Positions 7,627 through 16,958 of a stretch of DNA of 30,703 nt are shown here, piece after piece (the stretch's first letter is position 1; each line of letters opens with the position of its first letter). This stretch comes from Chara braunii. Lineage: Eukaryota; Streptophyta; Charophyceae; Charales; Characeae. The stretch spans positions 1,278,905 to 1,309,607 of the forward strand of contig BFEA01000438.1 of NCBI GenBank assembly GCA_003427395.1, in the 5' to 3' direction. The notes under the pieces were generated by a model, which ran no database searches, was not told where the DNA came from, and saw nothing but the letters and a program-made list of their open reading frames with translations. Made by a program: the position numbers and the translations under genes.

Positions 7627-8640
7627 TCATATAACTTCCTACAGACTGATAAGGTCCCAAGTATAATCGGAATAAAATAACCCACACGAGCTACACTTGA
7701 AAGAGATATCTACTTAACGTATAACTTCACAAGATTGGGCGTAGGCTAGGCTCACAGGGTCTGACATCGAGTACTACCTGCCGCTCCCTTAAAGGTGAGC
7801 AAAATAGTCTAAGTGTCAGCTCTTTCATACACTCCAACTCCCTCTAGGATTAGATGCCTTCCTCGTAAGGAAGGTGTTACCCAGACTCACTGCATCCTGC
7901 AGCAGAACAATCGTTTAGAATCCAGAATCAAACATCTAAGTCCATACACATAATATCTTTCAACTGGCCTTAGCCTACTTCTCCTCAAAGCGCACAGACG
8001 ATTTGTAACCTGGCACCTAGGAGACGGTCTGTACCTTCACTCTTGGCAGAGGAACATTATCTCACTCATCCTTAGCTCCATTCTTCTGCAACCGTATCAC
8101 GATGCTTTCCCAACTACTCAGACGACTCTTATGCCAGTCAGGGAGGGTACACCATAGGGCTAATCCTCACAATAGCCATGCTTAACCTTAGCCACGCCAA
8201 ACACGCAAAGCACCGCCCAGGCCTACCAACTATCGGATCAGAAAGGCCACTAGTCCCAAATACCATCGTGCTGGTCAAAGTCGGTGAACCCTGAATCAAA
8301 ACCCTTATCACCCTCAAGTCACTCATACCACATAAATCCAAATCAGGTCACGTCAATCAAAACCACATCGCTTAACCCTCACTTCACACTTCTTATCCAA
8401 CACTGTCTGCTACAAACCATTATGTGCACACTAGTCGATAAAGCGGAAATGGTCACTTCGCCTGAATCATCAACCCGCCCGAATCTTGATTCGAATTTTA
8501 AGGACCTCTCAACTCTACGACACTATCAATCGATAAACAAGATGTCAACTGATCACTCATATCGTCCTAATGAAACTTCCCATTTGCCTTTTTTTTCACT
8601 TCCTACAAAAAAAATTCCCAGAATTAAATAACCATTCTAG
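7627..8640. other. Stretch without recognised gene; one short hairpin
   Basis: Mixed composition. CCTTCCT-cgta-AGGAAGG (7857-7874) is a perfect 7-bp hairpin. The small frames on both strands (for example 8138-8341 minus and 8284-8631 plus) overlap and resemble no known protein. If the minus-strand ORFs belong to one retroelement, this would be its 5' leader, but no LTR or primer-binding site was found. Confidence 0.45.
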
Positions 8641-8776
8641 AGTAAAATAACATTCTAAATTCTAAATTTTCATTCCATCTTCAAAAATGTAATTCCAATT
8701 TTTAAATTTTCCGTCTTACTTGAAAACTTTCCTTCCAAGAATGGGGTATCCCTTCTTATTTGAACTGCGTGCTAGA

Positions 8777-8949
8777 GATGGAATGAAAGTTTGGATGAGT
8801 TCATGAAATATTTTAATTGGACTGTCATTCTAAGTAAGGATTTCCAGTCATAAATAGGTTAATCCAATCTAAATTAGACGATATTTGTTGTAATAGAATG
8901 AAAGTCTAATTAAAACATTTCATAAACTCATCCAGACTTTCATTCCATC
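8777..8949. mobile_element. MITE-like or foldback element with 56-bp imperfect inverted arms
   Basis: Arm 1 (8777-8832) begins GATGGAATGAAAGTTTGGAT and arm 2 (8894-8949) is its reverse complement with a few mismatches, leaving a 61-bp centre. The AT-rich context and size (173 bp) fit a miniature inverted-repeat element. TTGAAC occurs at 8760-8765 and immediately after arm 2 at 8950-8955, but the first copy is separated from arm 1, so it is not a convincing target-site duplication. No transposase is present. Confidence 0.6.
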
Positions 8950-9067
8950 TTGAACAAATAGATTTAGTTGGAAGGGAAAACTCATATTTAGACGGGAACT
9001 TATCAAATTAAATTGGAAATTTTATAATTAAACAAACATTGAAATGATAATTTATAAATATGAAGGA

Positions 9068-9078
9068 TTTTTTTTTTT
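9068..9078 (-). repeat. T(11) tract near the right end of block X
   Basis: Eleven T residues lie about 95 bp before the point where S2 homology with the middle unit begins. The middle unit also has a T-rich tract (15105-15133) about 100 bp before the same point. Read on the minus strand, both are A-rich tails following S2, which could reflect minus-strand retroposition with different 3' ends. Confidence 0.5.
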
Positions 9079-9650
9079 CATTTCTCATGGGAATTTTTCT
9101 GTTGTCCAATACCCGGATGTCGTTCCACCAGGAACAACAGTAGGCAACCGTTATCCCCGGCAATGGCGCCACCTGTCGAGCGCATCGGTCCAGCACCGCA
9201 CCAGGGCAGCGCGGGACGCTCCCGGCCGAGTCACGCAGGAGTTGGTTTAAATCCTTCGTCGCCATTAATGCATGTGGAGCTTTCGCAAGCCGCTCAGGCT
9301 GAGTGCGCCAGCCATACCTCTCGCGAGCCCCTACGACAGGATAGGGCCTACGCGAGGCACGACTTACCTCCACCTTACAGGAGCTGTCACCTCCCTTCGG
9401 TGGGCGTATTCCCCCCGAGCTACCAGTCCACAGTACGAAAGTTAATCAGTTGCAATCGCAGACGTGGACCAGCCGAGGGCGTTTCTCGTTCGTTGTAGCA
9501 TAGGGGGTACGCGCGGTAATACGCCTCTATCGGACCCGCACTCGAACCGACATCTTGGGGGGCTGAAGTCCCAAGCACGGCCCGTTGTTGGTCGACTAGG
9601 ACGTATCCCACACACCACGCGCACACCACTTTACGAACACAAAAGTAAAA

Positions 9651-9668
9651 CACACACACACACACACA
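9651..9668. repeat. (CA)9 microsatellite
   Basis: Nine CA dinucleotides; the middle S2 copy has about six to seven (15711-15724), and the third copy matches the first (29922-29939). Confidence 0.9.
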
Positions 9669-10009
9669 TCGAACAACGTGACAACACTCCTAGTCCCTTT
9701 AGTAGTCGTCCCATAACTGTCCGATGCGAAAATCTAATAGGCGTCGCGCACGAGACTTAGTATAAAACCGCGCGGACGCAGGGCCTACTCATATAGACCA
9801 GCAATGCAAACATACGCAATCAGTCGCAATGATGGCGTACCATGCAGTACCCATACTCATGCGGTCCTCGTTAATCTCGAGGGTCGCATTCGACATTCAA
9901 GTGTCGGTTGACACGCGCCTTGAGGGTTAACCTCTCGACGTTGGACAACCGCCAAGCGCGGTTGAAGATCACACACCCTCTTCTGCACGTTATGCAGAGC
10001 GGGTGGTAC

Positions 10010-10100
10010 ACAGGTCCACACCTGTGGTGGCAGTTGTTCCTTGCGGCCCTGGGGATAAGTCCTACCCCAGGCCTGGGCAAAAGTCAAGGGGTCTGACTTT
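10010..10100. repeat. Three consecutive hairpins in S2
   Basis: ACAGGT-ccac-ACCTGT (10010-10025), CCTGGGG/CCCCAGG (10048-10054 and 10065-10071, 10-nt loop) and AAAGTCA/TGACTTT (10080-10086 and 10094-10100, 7-nt loop). The diverged middle copy (16032-16122) keeps all six arms. Its two changes within these elements fall in loops (A to G at 10056, C to T at 10093). Confidence 0.8.
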
Positions 10101-10262
10101 GACGGTTGCCACGGGCTACAACGTCCAACTATAAAAACTCTTAAAAGCAAAGGTAAAAAGGGAATTCCCCTTTCCTCTCCGCACACAATCTGGTTGACCC
10201 TTATGCACAATCACAGTGGTCTCTCAAACACTTAGGGAACTTCTAAATACGTAAGGGTTGAT

Positions 10263-10270
10263 TATATAAG
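10263..10270 (+). promoter_or_regulatory. TATA-box-like site
   Basis: TATATAAG preceded by GAT fits a eukaryotic TATA box. The middle copy has TATATAGG. No downstream gene is recognised, so this could only be a promoter of a non-coding or repeat transcript. Weak evidence. Confidence 0.2.
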
Positions 10271-10559
10271 ACGATCACTTCTCACAGTCAAAGTGAGGCT
10301 CCTCTCAGTCATATATGTATGAAATCGCTGCAGTCACATCCCGAGTCCGAACCACGACCATACCTGCAATCACATCAATGATTCAACCAGAAGTCCACGC
10401 ACTACACGGGGTCAACTTCAACCATTCCTTGCNCCCCCCCCCCCTTGCCTTAACCATACAAGCCTCACTCGTGCAACTCTTAAATAAATACTCAGTACTT
10501 TTGTTAGATGACCATTCAATAAAGTCCGGATGAAAACACAACAAAACAGTTCAAATCAC

Positions 10560-10672
10560 AAGGCTAAAGCCTTTAGGTTGAGTGGCAGGGGTGAATTGGA
10601 GTTGAGTCGTAAACCGAAGAATCGACAACCGACCTGTTATCAGTGATAACAGAAGATGATCCTCAAAGGATC
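10560..10672. repeat. Small perfect hairpins before the 28-bp minisatellite
   Basis: AAGGCT-aa-AGCCTT (10560-10573), CTGTTATCA-g-TGATAACAG (10634-10652) and GATCCT-caa-AGGATC (10658-10672). In the second Y copy the middle one is retained as TGTTATCA-t-TGATAACA (16657-16673) and the last becomes ATCCT-caa-GGGAT, still pairable with a G-T wobble. Confidence 0.75.
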
Positions 10673-10676
10673 AAGC

Positions 10677-10816
10677 TGAATCTAGTCCGGATCTTGAATC
10701 AAACTGAATCTAGTCCGGATCTTGAATCAAACTGAATCTAGTCCGGATCTTTGATCAAACTGAAACTAGTCCGGATCTTGAATCAAACTGAATCTAGTCT
10801 GGATCTTGAATCAAAC
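10677..10816. repeat. 28-bp minisatellite, exactly 5 units
   Basis: Five consecutive 28-bp units beginning TGAATCTAGTCCGGATCTTG occupy 10677-10816 with four substitutions or so among them. The second Y copy has a single unit (16699-16726) in the same flanks, so copy number varies between units. Confidence 0.96.
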
Positions 10817-11049
10817 GATCAAGAGGACCTGTGACACGTGACAAGTTAATGCCCCAGGCTAAGCCTATAAGTCCATGGAGGACAAATCTCCATATCATGA
10901 TCTTACCCAAATCAGCCTAGCTGACTATATCTAAGCCTACCTCTAAGCAAGTGCCCAAAGAAAGGTAAGCTCATGGCGAAATTTCTCCTATTCAGAGTGG
11001 ATTACCAGAATCGTCACCTGTCAAAATATAATCTACAACTTTTAAAATA

Positions 11050-11640
11050 AGAAAATTTCGGCAGCGCTTCCCGTAGGAAAAGTGTCTTTTCAGAATTTAT
11101 ATAAGTCCTTATACAAAAGCAGAAATAATCTCTAACTCTGGAAAGTCAAATTTTGTATAACTCTCTGAATTAGTAAAAATTTGGGCAGCACTCCCTTTAG
11201 AAACGGAGACTTCCCAGATATGAGCTCAGAAAACAACTTGAATTCAATTTAGACAAGATTTAACTAATTCCTTAGTTTTGCAGAAATTCGGTAGCACTCC
11301 CTTTAGAAAAGTGTTATTCAAAAATTTATACAAGATTAAGTTCAGAATTTGAGAGTAACTTTGACTTCTCAAAGTCCAATTTTGTCTAACCCCCTGAATT
11401 AACCAAAATTTGGGCAGCACTCCGTTTAGAAAATGAGACTTCCCAGATTTTAACTAAGTCGGATATAAGAAAAGACAAATCGAACTTTGACAAGTCAAAA
11501 ATTGACTAACTTCTTGGATTTGTAGAAATTTCGGCAGCACTTCCCGTAGAGAAAGTAGTTTGCCAAGATTTATACAAAGCCAAATATAAGGAAAGATCTC
11601 AGAAAAATGCAAGAGTTGATCTAAGTAAAAAAAGTTACTA
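11050..11640. repeat. 106-124 bp tandem repeat array, about 5 diverged units
   Basis: A motif around TTTCGGCAGCACTCCCTTTA recurs with its GGCAG (once GGTAG) at 11060, 11184, 11290, 11413 and 11533, giving periods of 124, 106, 123 and 120. Longer units share AACTCTCTGAATTAGT-like and ATTTATACAAG-like stretches. Around the core, short complementary pieces flank a CCCGTAGGAA or CCTTTAGAAA loop: CTCC/GGAG in unit 2, CACT/AGTG in unit 3, ACTT/AAGT in unit 5. This is diverged satellite-like DNA or a decayed retroelement; no coding capacity is supported. Confidence 0.8.
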
Positions 11641-11869
11641 CAGAAAATGCAGGAATTGGCACTAACTCCTATGGCTTTAGCACGCGGCGAGCTTCTTGAG
11701 CAACTACTTCTCAAACTGGAACTCAGACCAGGTAGTAACCTCATTCTGTCACATGCAAACTAAACCACAAAGGTAAGTACTCTCACCAGCCCCAAGTTCA
11801 TTCCATATAGATAGTTTATGAATCTNTTNAGTCCTTGAACCCTTATTTCNCTCTTACATAAGACATAGG

Positions 11870-12553
11870 GTTGAACCATTCGCCATGGAAACAATGNCCA
11901 ACTTGCCTTTAAGATATACACGAACAGNTTGCACAACNNNTTCTCTCTNNTTTTNGGCATATGACTAGGTCATTCGCCATGNAAACAATGCCTAGCCGCC
12001 CTGATCTGTTTAATATCCAAAGTTTAATAATTTTCTGACTTAGTTTTCAAAAGAAAAGGCAAATATGGAAAGGGGACTGAACCATTCACAGTAGAAACAA
12101 TGTTCAGTTTGCCCAGACTATTTNCATTTATACTTTGTATTTTTNNTTTTCTCTTCTTGAAGATNTGGCTTNACGTTGGACCATTCACAGTAGAAACAAT
12201 GCCCAACTGCCTGTTCACATGCAAATATACATAAACTACTTCCCTTTATACCCAGTTTAATTTATGTGCGCGGTTTTCAGGCTAGACCATTCACAGTAGA
12301 AACAATGCTTAGCCTTAGACCAGAAATTCTCCCTCGGAATAAAACAAGAACTTAAACCCTTTCAACCATGCAAACCCCCAAAATTAACTAGAGTAAACAT
12401 GTCATTCACAGTAGAAACAATGCCTGGTTTTTCAGAAAACAACTAGATAAACATAGCAACCAGGCCATTCACAGTAGAAACAATGTCTGATCCTTCAGAA
12501 AACAACCAAATAAACATAGCCCTGAGCCATTTACAGTAAAAACAATGCTCAGG
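11870..12553. repeat. Array of eight hairpins with a conserved loop and covarying stems
   Basis: A core of CATTCACAGTAGAAACAATG (units 1 and 2: CATTCGCCATGGAAACAATG) occurs eight times. ATT and AAT in the core pair, usually after a bulged C, leaving a 12-nt loop CACAGTAGAAAC. The bases outside the core differ between units but are complementary within each unit. Spans and arms are: 11870-11902 GTTG/CAAC; 11965-11995 CTAGG/CCTAG; 12076-12108 ACTGAAC/GTTCAGT; 12175-12207 GTTGG/CCAAC; 12279-12315 AGGCTA/TAGCCT; 12395-12430 weak AAAC/GTTT; 12458-12492 AACCAGGC with GTCTGATC, partly wobble or mismatched; 12521-12553 CCTGAGC/GCTCAGG. Centres are about 94-115 bp apart, then about 62 bp for the last three. 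A structural RNA or DNA role, or a mobile hairpin family, fits; no function is known to me. Confidence 0.88.
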
Positions 12554-14382
12554 CTTTGGTTGACCCTTCCAAACACATGCAAACTGCCTCCCTCCTACCT
12601 TCCCCCAGTTCATCCTTAGTCTGCTTCCCGTCAAAACAAAAATGAAACTTAAGCTTCACTCTCACACATTCTTTCCATTTAGTCAGATTGGGTCCTGAAG
12701 GGAAAGTAATAATCATAGGGACAAACTCATGCATACACCAATCATACAGCAGGGAGATAGGCAAACATGGGTAGTAGTAGGTTGAACAGATGGAAATGGT
12801 TTACCTAACGATTCCCTGCCTCCAGAACTCCTCCTTAGTTCCGGCAGAGCTCCCGCAATCGGTGGGGCAACCTCCCACAGAGGCCTTGGCGCGGACCTAC
12901 GGGTTGCAATCCCGCCTGCCGCTTTCCTCTCAGAACCAGACTAGACTTAGAGTAAGGAGGACATAAAGAGGAAGTTTTAGACTCTCAGATCCATGAATGG
13001 TACGCTCAGACTCGCGTGAAAGGGCCTTGTCATCTTGATTCGCCTGAGGGCCCCGCAATGGCGGCGAGAAAATAACAGCTTGGTCACCAACGTCAAACTG
13101 CCAAAGTAAAAGCCTCCAATGGAAATCTCAGCTCGCAGCATTAACTCCTCTTCCCATACGCAACCATCCCTCCGATAAACTATAGCCCCGCAGCATTTAC
13201 ACAACCATACTCAGACAACGTATCTACTCCGTGTGCCCGTGCTCAAAATGTAGAGGCGCGCAACAACTACACACTGAAATGTGGTGGGGATAGTAGCGCA
13301 GCTAGTGTCCCGCAATCCGTACGGCCATATCAGCCGCAAAACACCATGGGACACAGCAGCATTCACAGTAACGCCAATCAGTAGCACCAAGTAGCTTGCT
13401 TAAGCAGCAACAACACAACCGGTTTTCTCTGAGCAAGCGGTGCACTCCTCGGTAGTCCTTATAGCTCAACAGGCGAGAAAATCTCTGACCTGCCAATGCT
13501 CGTGGGCCAATCACTTCGCCAACCACGAGCGGCCGCGACCCTCACCAGCGGTCAGACTCGTCACCCTCTGTCCGCAGTCTGTAGCCTCTTGTCAATTGCC
13601 CATAGTCCGTAGTAGCGCACAACAATGGGCAACAGACAAGTCTCCAAACCCGTATTTTGTCCCTCGCCGCTCCAACTAGTACAATAGGTAATGCTTTGGT
13701 CAAGCTGATAGGTCTGTAACTTGCGTGGCTTGTACTCACTCACCCCATATAACAGGCAGAGCAGCACACCAGCCACTAGTCAAACAGACAACCCCAAAAC
13801 CGTTTCTTAGATACACAGTAACACTACTCCAATACTCAGCAGATCACGACGAATGGCTCTATCTCACGAATGCGGCCAAACTGTTCCGCACATCCAAGCC
13901 AAGCGGTTTCGCACGTAGTACGAACAATAATAGAGTGGATCTCCCGTTTGATCACGGAGGCATCCACTCCTCTCCAGCCTCTTACACCCTCTCTCACTCA
14001 CTGCTGCTAACACACGGAGGTACCTGACTACATCATATGGCCAGGTTCAATCGTAGCTANGGGCCTNAGTTGAGGCTCTTCAGGCCGAGTGANGGNTGCA
14101 ATCNTTTAAACACGACCANGGNAAGGGCAACCAACAAGACTGTTATCCCCCGCCGCCATGTCTGTCTTCTGGCTCTGTTNCCCCCGCCGCACTGTCTGCC
14201 TTCTATCCTCGTTCATCCCGCTATCCCAGTCTACTCATCAGACTGACTCAGAGGGTCGACCGGGGACAACCACGTTGATTATGAACGAGCCTAACTACTA
14301 CGGTACCAGAGGACACGAGGAGTGACAGCAGCCTCACTCGATCCACCCCGTATTGTTGGCCCGCCTCCGAGGTTAGCTTCTT
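12554..14382. other. Right part of block Y without a supported gene
   Basis: Short frames on both strands (for example 12549-12764 minus and 13302-13526 minus) are retained in the second copy, but only because the copies are nearly identical. They are interrupted on either side and have no recognisable domain. The stretch ends in GAGGTTAGCTTCTTT followed by the CT tract of the next S1. Confidence 0.5.
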
Positions 14383-15103
14383 TCTCTCTCTCTCTCTCTG
14401 CGAACTGTAATCGTTGCGCCCGCTCGGCTCGAAGTCAGGTCCTTCCTTACTACGTGCTTGGCTTCAGCTTGACGGTGAGTCTCCTAGTGACACCGACCCG
14501 TCCAACCCGAAAGACCCCCCACCCTTCTGCTGCGACCCCGGCTACCATGTCCTCGGTAAGTTCCTCTTCTCCGTCTACGCCCTCCCGTTGGTCTCCCGAT
14601 TCCCCCTCACTATTCCCATCGACAGGATACACAGAACCGAACGAATCTACCCTTAGCGTAGGGACAAGTTCAAACCACCCTCAACGAGCTACCCTCCCGG
14701 GCGCAGCCTATAATACTAACCCCGGCCAAACTACTAACCTATAACTAAAACAAACAATACCATTAAATTCGCAATAGCTAAAAACCCCTATCTATAACTT
14801 TATTTCACCCGATTCCATAAGGAATCGAGTGAAAACTCCACTTCCCATTCCCACCATATCTGTGCATGCACCCGACGCACCCTTCAGTCTAAGTTCCCTC
14901 TTCCTTCTAACTCTAAATCTACTAACACTTTTCCAAATCTACCTCCACTATCGGATTCGCCTTACCGAGAAACCTTAGAATCGACTGTCTCCTTGCCCAT
15001 TTTCGTTGGGAAATGGGTGAAAGTAGAACTTTTCTTCCTAACCTTTCCCCCCATTTCCATCACCTCCGCGCGGCCATTTCTCTCACTAACTCTAATCCTA
15101 CTA
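14383..15103. repeat. Repeat block S1, copy 2
   Basis: It starts with a short CT tract (14383-14399) and matches copy 1 with about 4 percent substitutions and copy 3 apparently exactly. The Ser/Pro-rich frame with the candidate intron is at 14547-14744. Homology to the other copies stops at 15103, immediately before an N. Confidence 0.9.
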
Positions 15104-15234
15104 NATTTTTTTTATTTTTTTTTTTCTTTGTTTGAGGGGGTGGGGTTGGGGTTGCGCCGCCCCATGATGCTTCCCAAATCCCCAGCCCCCCTCCCCACTA
15201 GCCGTCATGCAGCCGCAAAGTTGTGCGGCCGCGG
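15104..15234. other. 131-bp junction sequence replacing block X in the middle unit
   Basis: An N at 15104 is followed by a T-rich tract (15105-15133), a G-rich run (GAGGGGGTGGGGTTGGGG), and about 80 bp of GC-rich sequence ending GCGGCCGCGG before S2 begins. I find it nowhere else in the window. Read on the minus strand it looks like an S2-proximal sequence ending in an A-rich tail. The N at the boundary means the join itself may be uncertain. Confidence 0.65.
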
Positions 15235-16455
15235 TGTCGAGCGCATCGGTCCGGCACCGCACCAGGGCAGTGCGGGACCCTCTCGGCCGCGTCACGCAGG
15301 AGTTGGTTTAAATCCTTCGTTGCAGAATATACATGTGGAGCTTCCGCAAGCCGCTCCGGCCGAGTGCGCCAGCCATACCTCTCGCGAGCCCCTACGACAG
15401 GATAGGGTCTGCGCGAGGCACGTCTTACCTCCACCTTACAGGAGTTGTCACCTCCCTTCGGTGGGCGTATCCCCGCCGAGCTACCAGTCCACAGTACGAA
15501 AGCTAATCAGTTGCAATCACAGACGTGAACCAGCCGAGGGCGTTTCTCGTTTGCTGTAGCATAGGGGGTACGCGCGGTAATACGCCTCTATCGGACCCGC
15601 ACGCGAACCGACATCTTAGGGGGCTGAAGTCCCAAGCGCGGCCCGTTGTCGGTCGACTAGGACGTATCCCACACACCACGCGCACACCACTTTATGAACA
15701 CAAAAATAAAACACACACACACACGCCGAACAACGCGACAACACTCCTAGTCCCTTCAATAGCCGTCCCATAACTGTCCGATGCGGAAATCGAATAGGCT
15801 TCGTGCGCGAGACTTAGAATAAAACCGTGCGGACGCAGGGATTACTCATATCGACCAGCAATGCAAACGTACGCAATAAGTCGCAATGATGGCGTACCAC
15901 GCAGTACCCATACTCATGCGGTTCTCGTTAATCTCGAGGGTCGCATTCGACACTCAAGTGTTGGCTGACACGCGCTTTGCGGGTTAACCTCTCAACGCTG
16001 GACAACCGCCAAGCGCGGTTGAAGATCACACACAGGTCCACACCTGTGGTGGCAGTCGTTCCTTGCGGCCCTGGGGATGAGTCCTACCCCAGGCCTGGGC
16101 AAAAGTCAAGGGGTTTGACTTTGACGGTTGCCACGGACTACAACGTCCAACTATAAAAACTCTAAAAAGCAAAGGTAAAAAGGGAATTCTCCTTTCCTCT
16201 CAGGACACAATCAAGTTGACCCTTATGCACAATCACAGTGACCTCTCAAACACTTAGGGAACTTATAAATACGTAAGGGTTGATTATATAGGACGATCAC
16301 TTCTCACAGTCACAGTGAGGCTTCTCTCAGTCATATATGTATGAAATCGCAGGCAGTCACATCCCGAGTCCGAACCACAACCATACCTGCAATCACATCA
16401 TTGATTCAACCAAAAGTCCACGCACTACACGGGGTCAACTTCAACCATTCTTTGC
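15235..16455. repeat. Repeat block S2, copy 2 (diverged)
   Basis: It aligns with 9174-10432 with several percent substitutions and lacks about 37 bp corresponding to roughly 9975-10011, where the deletion is flanked by CACACA-like repeats. The three hairpins persist at 16032-16047, 16070-16093 and 16102-16122. The CA microsatellite is shorter, and the C(11) run after S2 is replaced by ordinary sequence. Confidence 0.88.
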
Positions 16456-16698
16456 ACTCACACCCCTTGCCTTAGCCATACAAGCCTCACTCGTGCAACT
16501 CTCAAATAAATACTCAGTACTTTTGTTGGATGACCATTCAATAAAGTCCGGGTGAAAACACAACAAAACAGTTCAAATCACAAGGCTAAAGCCTTTAGGT
16601 TGAGTGGCAGGTGTGAATTGGAGTTGAGTCGTAAACTGAAGAATCGACAACCGACATGTTATCATTGATAACAGAAGACGATCCTCAAGGGATAAAGA

Positions 16699-16726
16699 TG
16701 AATCTAGTCCGGATCTTGAATCAAAC
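16699..16726. repeat. Single unit of the 28-bp minisatellite
   Basis: One TGAATCTAGTCCGGATCTTG-type unit lies in the flanks that hold five units in the first Y copy. Confidence 0.93.
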
Positions 16727-16958
16727 GATCAAGAGGACCTGTGACACATGACAGGTCAATGCCCCAGGCTAAGCCTATAAGTCCATGGAGGACAAATCTC
16801 CATATCATGATCTTACCCAAATCAGCCCGGCTGACTATATCTAAGCCACCTCTAAGCAAGCACCCAAAGAAAGGTAGGCTTATGGCGAGATCTCCCCTAT
16901 TCAGAGTGGATTACCAGAATCGTCACCTGTAAAAATATAATCTATCTCTTTTAAACTA

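Larger units (their letters stand above)
759..9173. mobile_element. Block X, copy 1: 8.4-kb segment absent from the middle repeat unit
   Basis: The middle unit lacks this whole stretch and has 131 unrelated bases (15104-15234) at the same place. X is a composite of 25S rRNA fragments with an A tract, hairpin repeats, a minus-strand gag-like region with an upstream unknown ORF, and an AT-rich inverted-repeat element. I see no long terminal repeats, no protease, reverse transcriptase or integrase, and no clear target-site duplication at the ends. It may be a nested set of dead retroelements inserted in some units, or the ancestral state deleted from the middle unit. The second copy at 21030-29444 appears identical. 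Confidence 0.7.
9174..10432. repeat. Repeat block S2, copy 1
   Basis: The block starts at TGTCGAGCGCATCGG, shared with 15235-16455 and 29445-30703. Copy 1 and the middle copy differ by several percent and by a 37-bp indel; copies 1 and 3 look identical. Small overlapping frames on both strands have no recognisable domain. It contains a CA microsatellite, three consecutive hairpins (10010-10100) and a TATA-like site. Confidence 0.88.
10433..14382. repeat. Repeat block Y, copy 1
   Basis: This 3.9-kb block recurs at 16456-20308. It begins with N plus C(11) (10433-10444) and contains, in order, small hairpins, a 28-bp minisatellite, a 106-124 bp repeat array, the covarying hairpin array and about 1.8 kb without recognisable features. 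Many single N positions between 11826 and 12172 and between 14060 and 14122 recur at exactly +5926 in the second copy. Confidence 0.88.

Noticed and set aside
9530-9605. tRNA-like pattern on the minus strand (GGTTCGAGTGC resembling a B box or T loop)
   Set aside because: The T stem does not pair, no cloverleaf forms, and the motif is broken in the middle S2 copy.
10634-10652. TetR-type operator: the palindrome core TATCAGTGATA equals the tetO core (TATCATTGATA in the second copy)
   Set aside because: There is no repressor or bacterial context, and the two sites sit in diverged eukaryotic repeats. Coincidence of a simple palindrome is likelier.
11870-12553. CRISPR array; the minus-strand core GTTTCTACTGTG even resembles part of a Cas12a-type repeat
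   Set aside because: Spacing is irregular (about 62-115 bp), the flanks covary with the core instead of being unique spacers, there are no cas genes, and the context is eukaryotic.
13021-13104. Integrase C-terminal-like FDVGDQAVIFSPPL on the minus strand
   Set aside because: A stop lies just upstream in frame, there is no integrase core nearby, and the match is too short to support.
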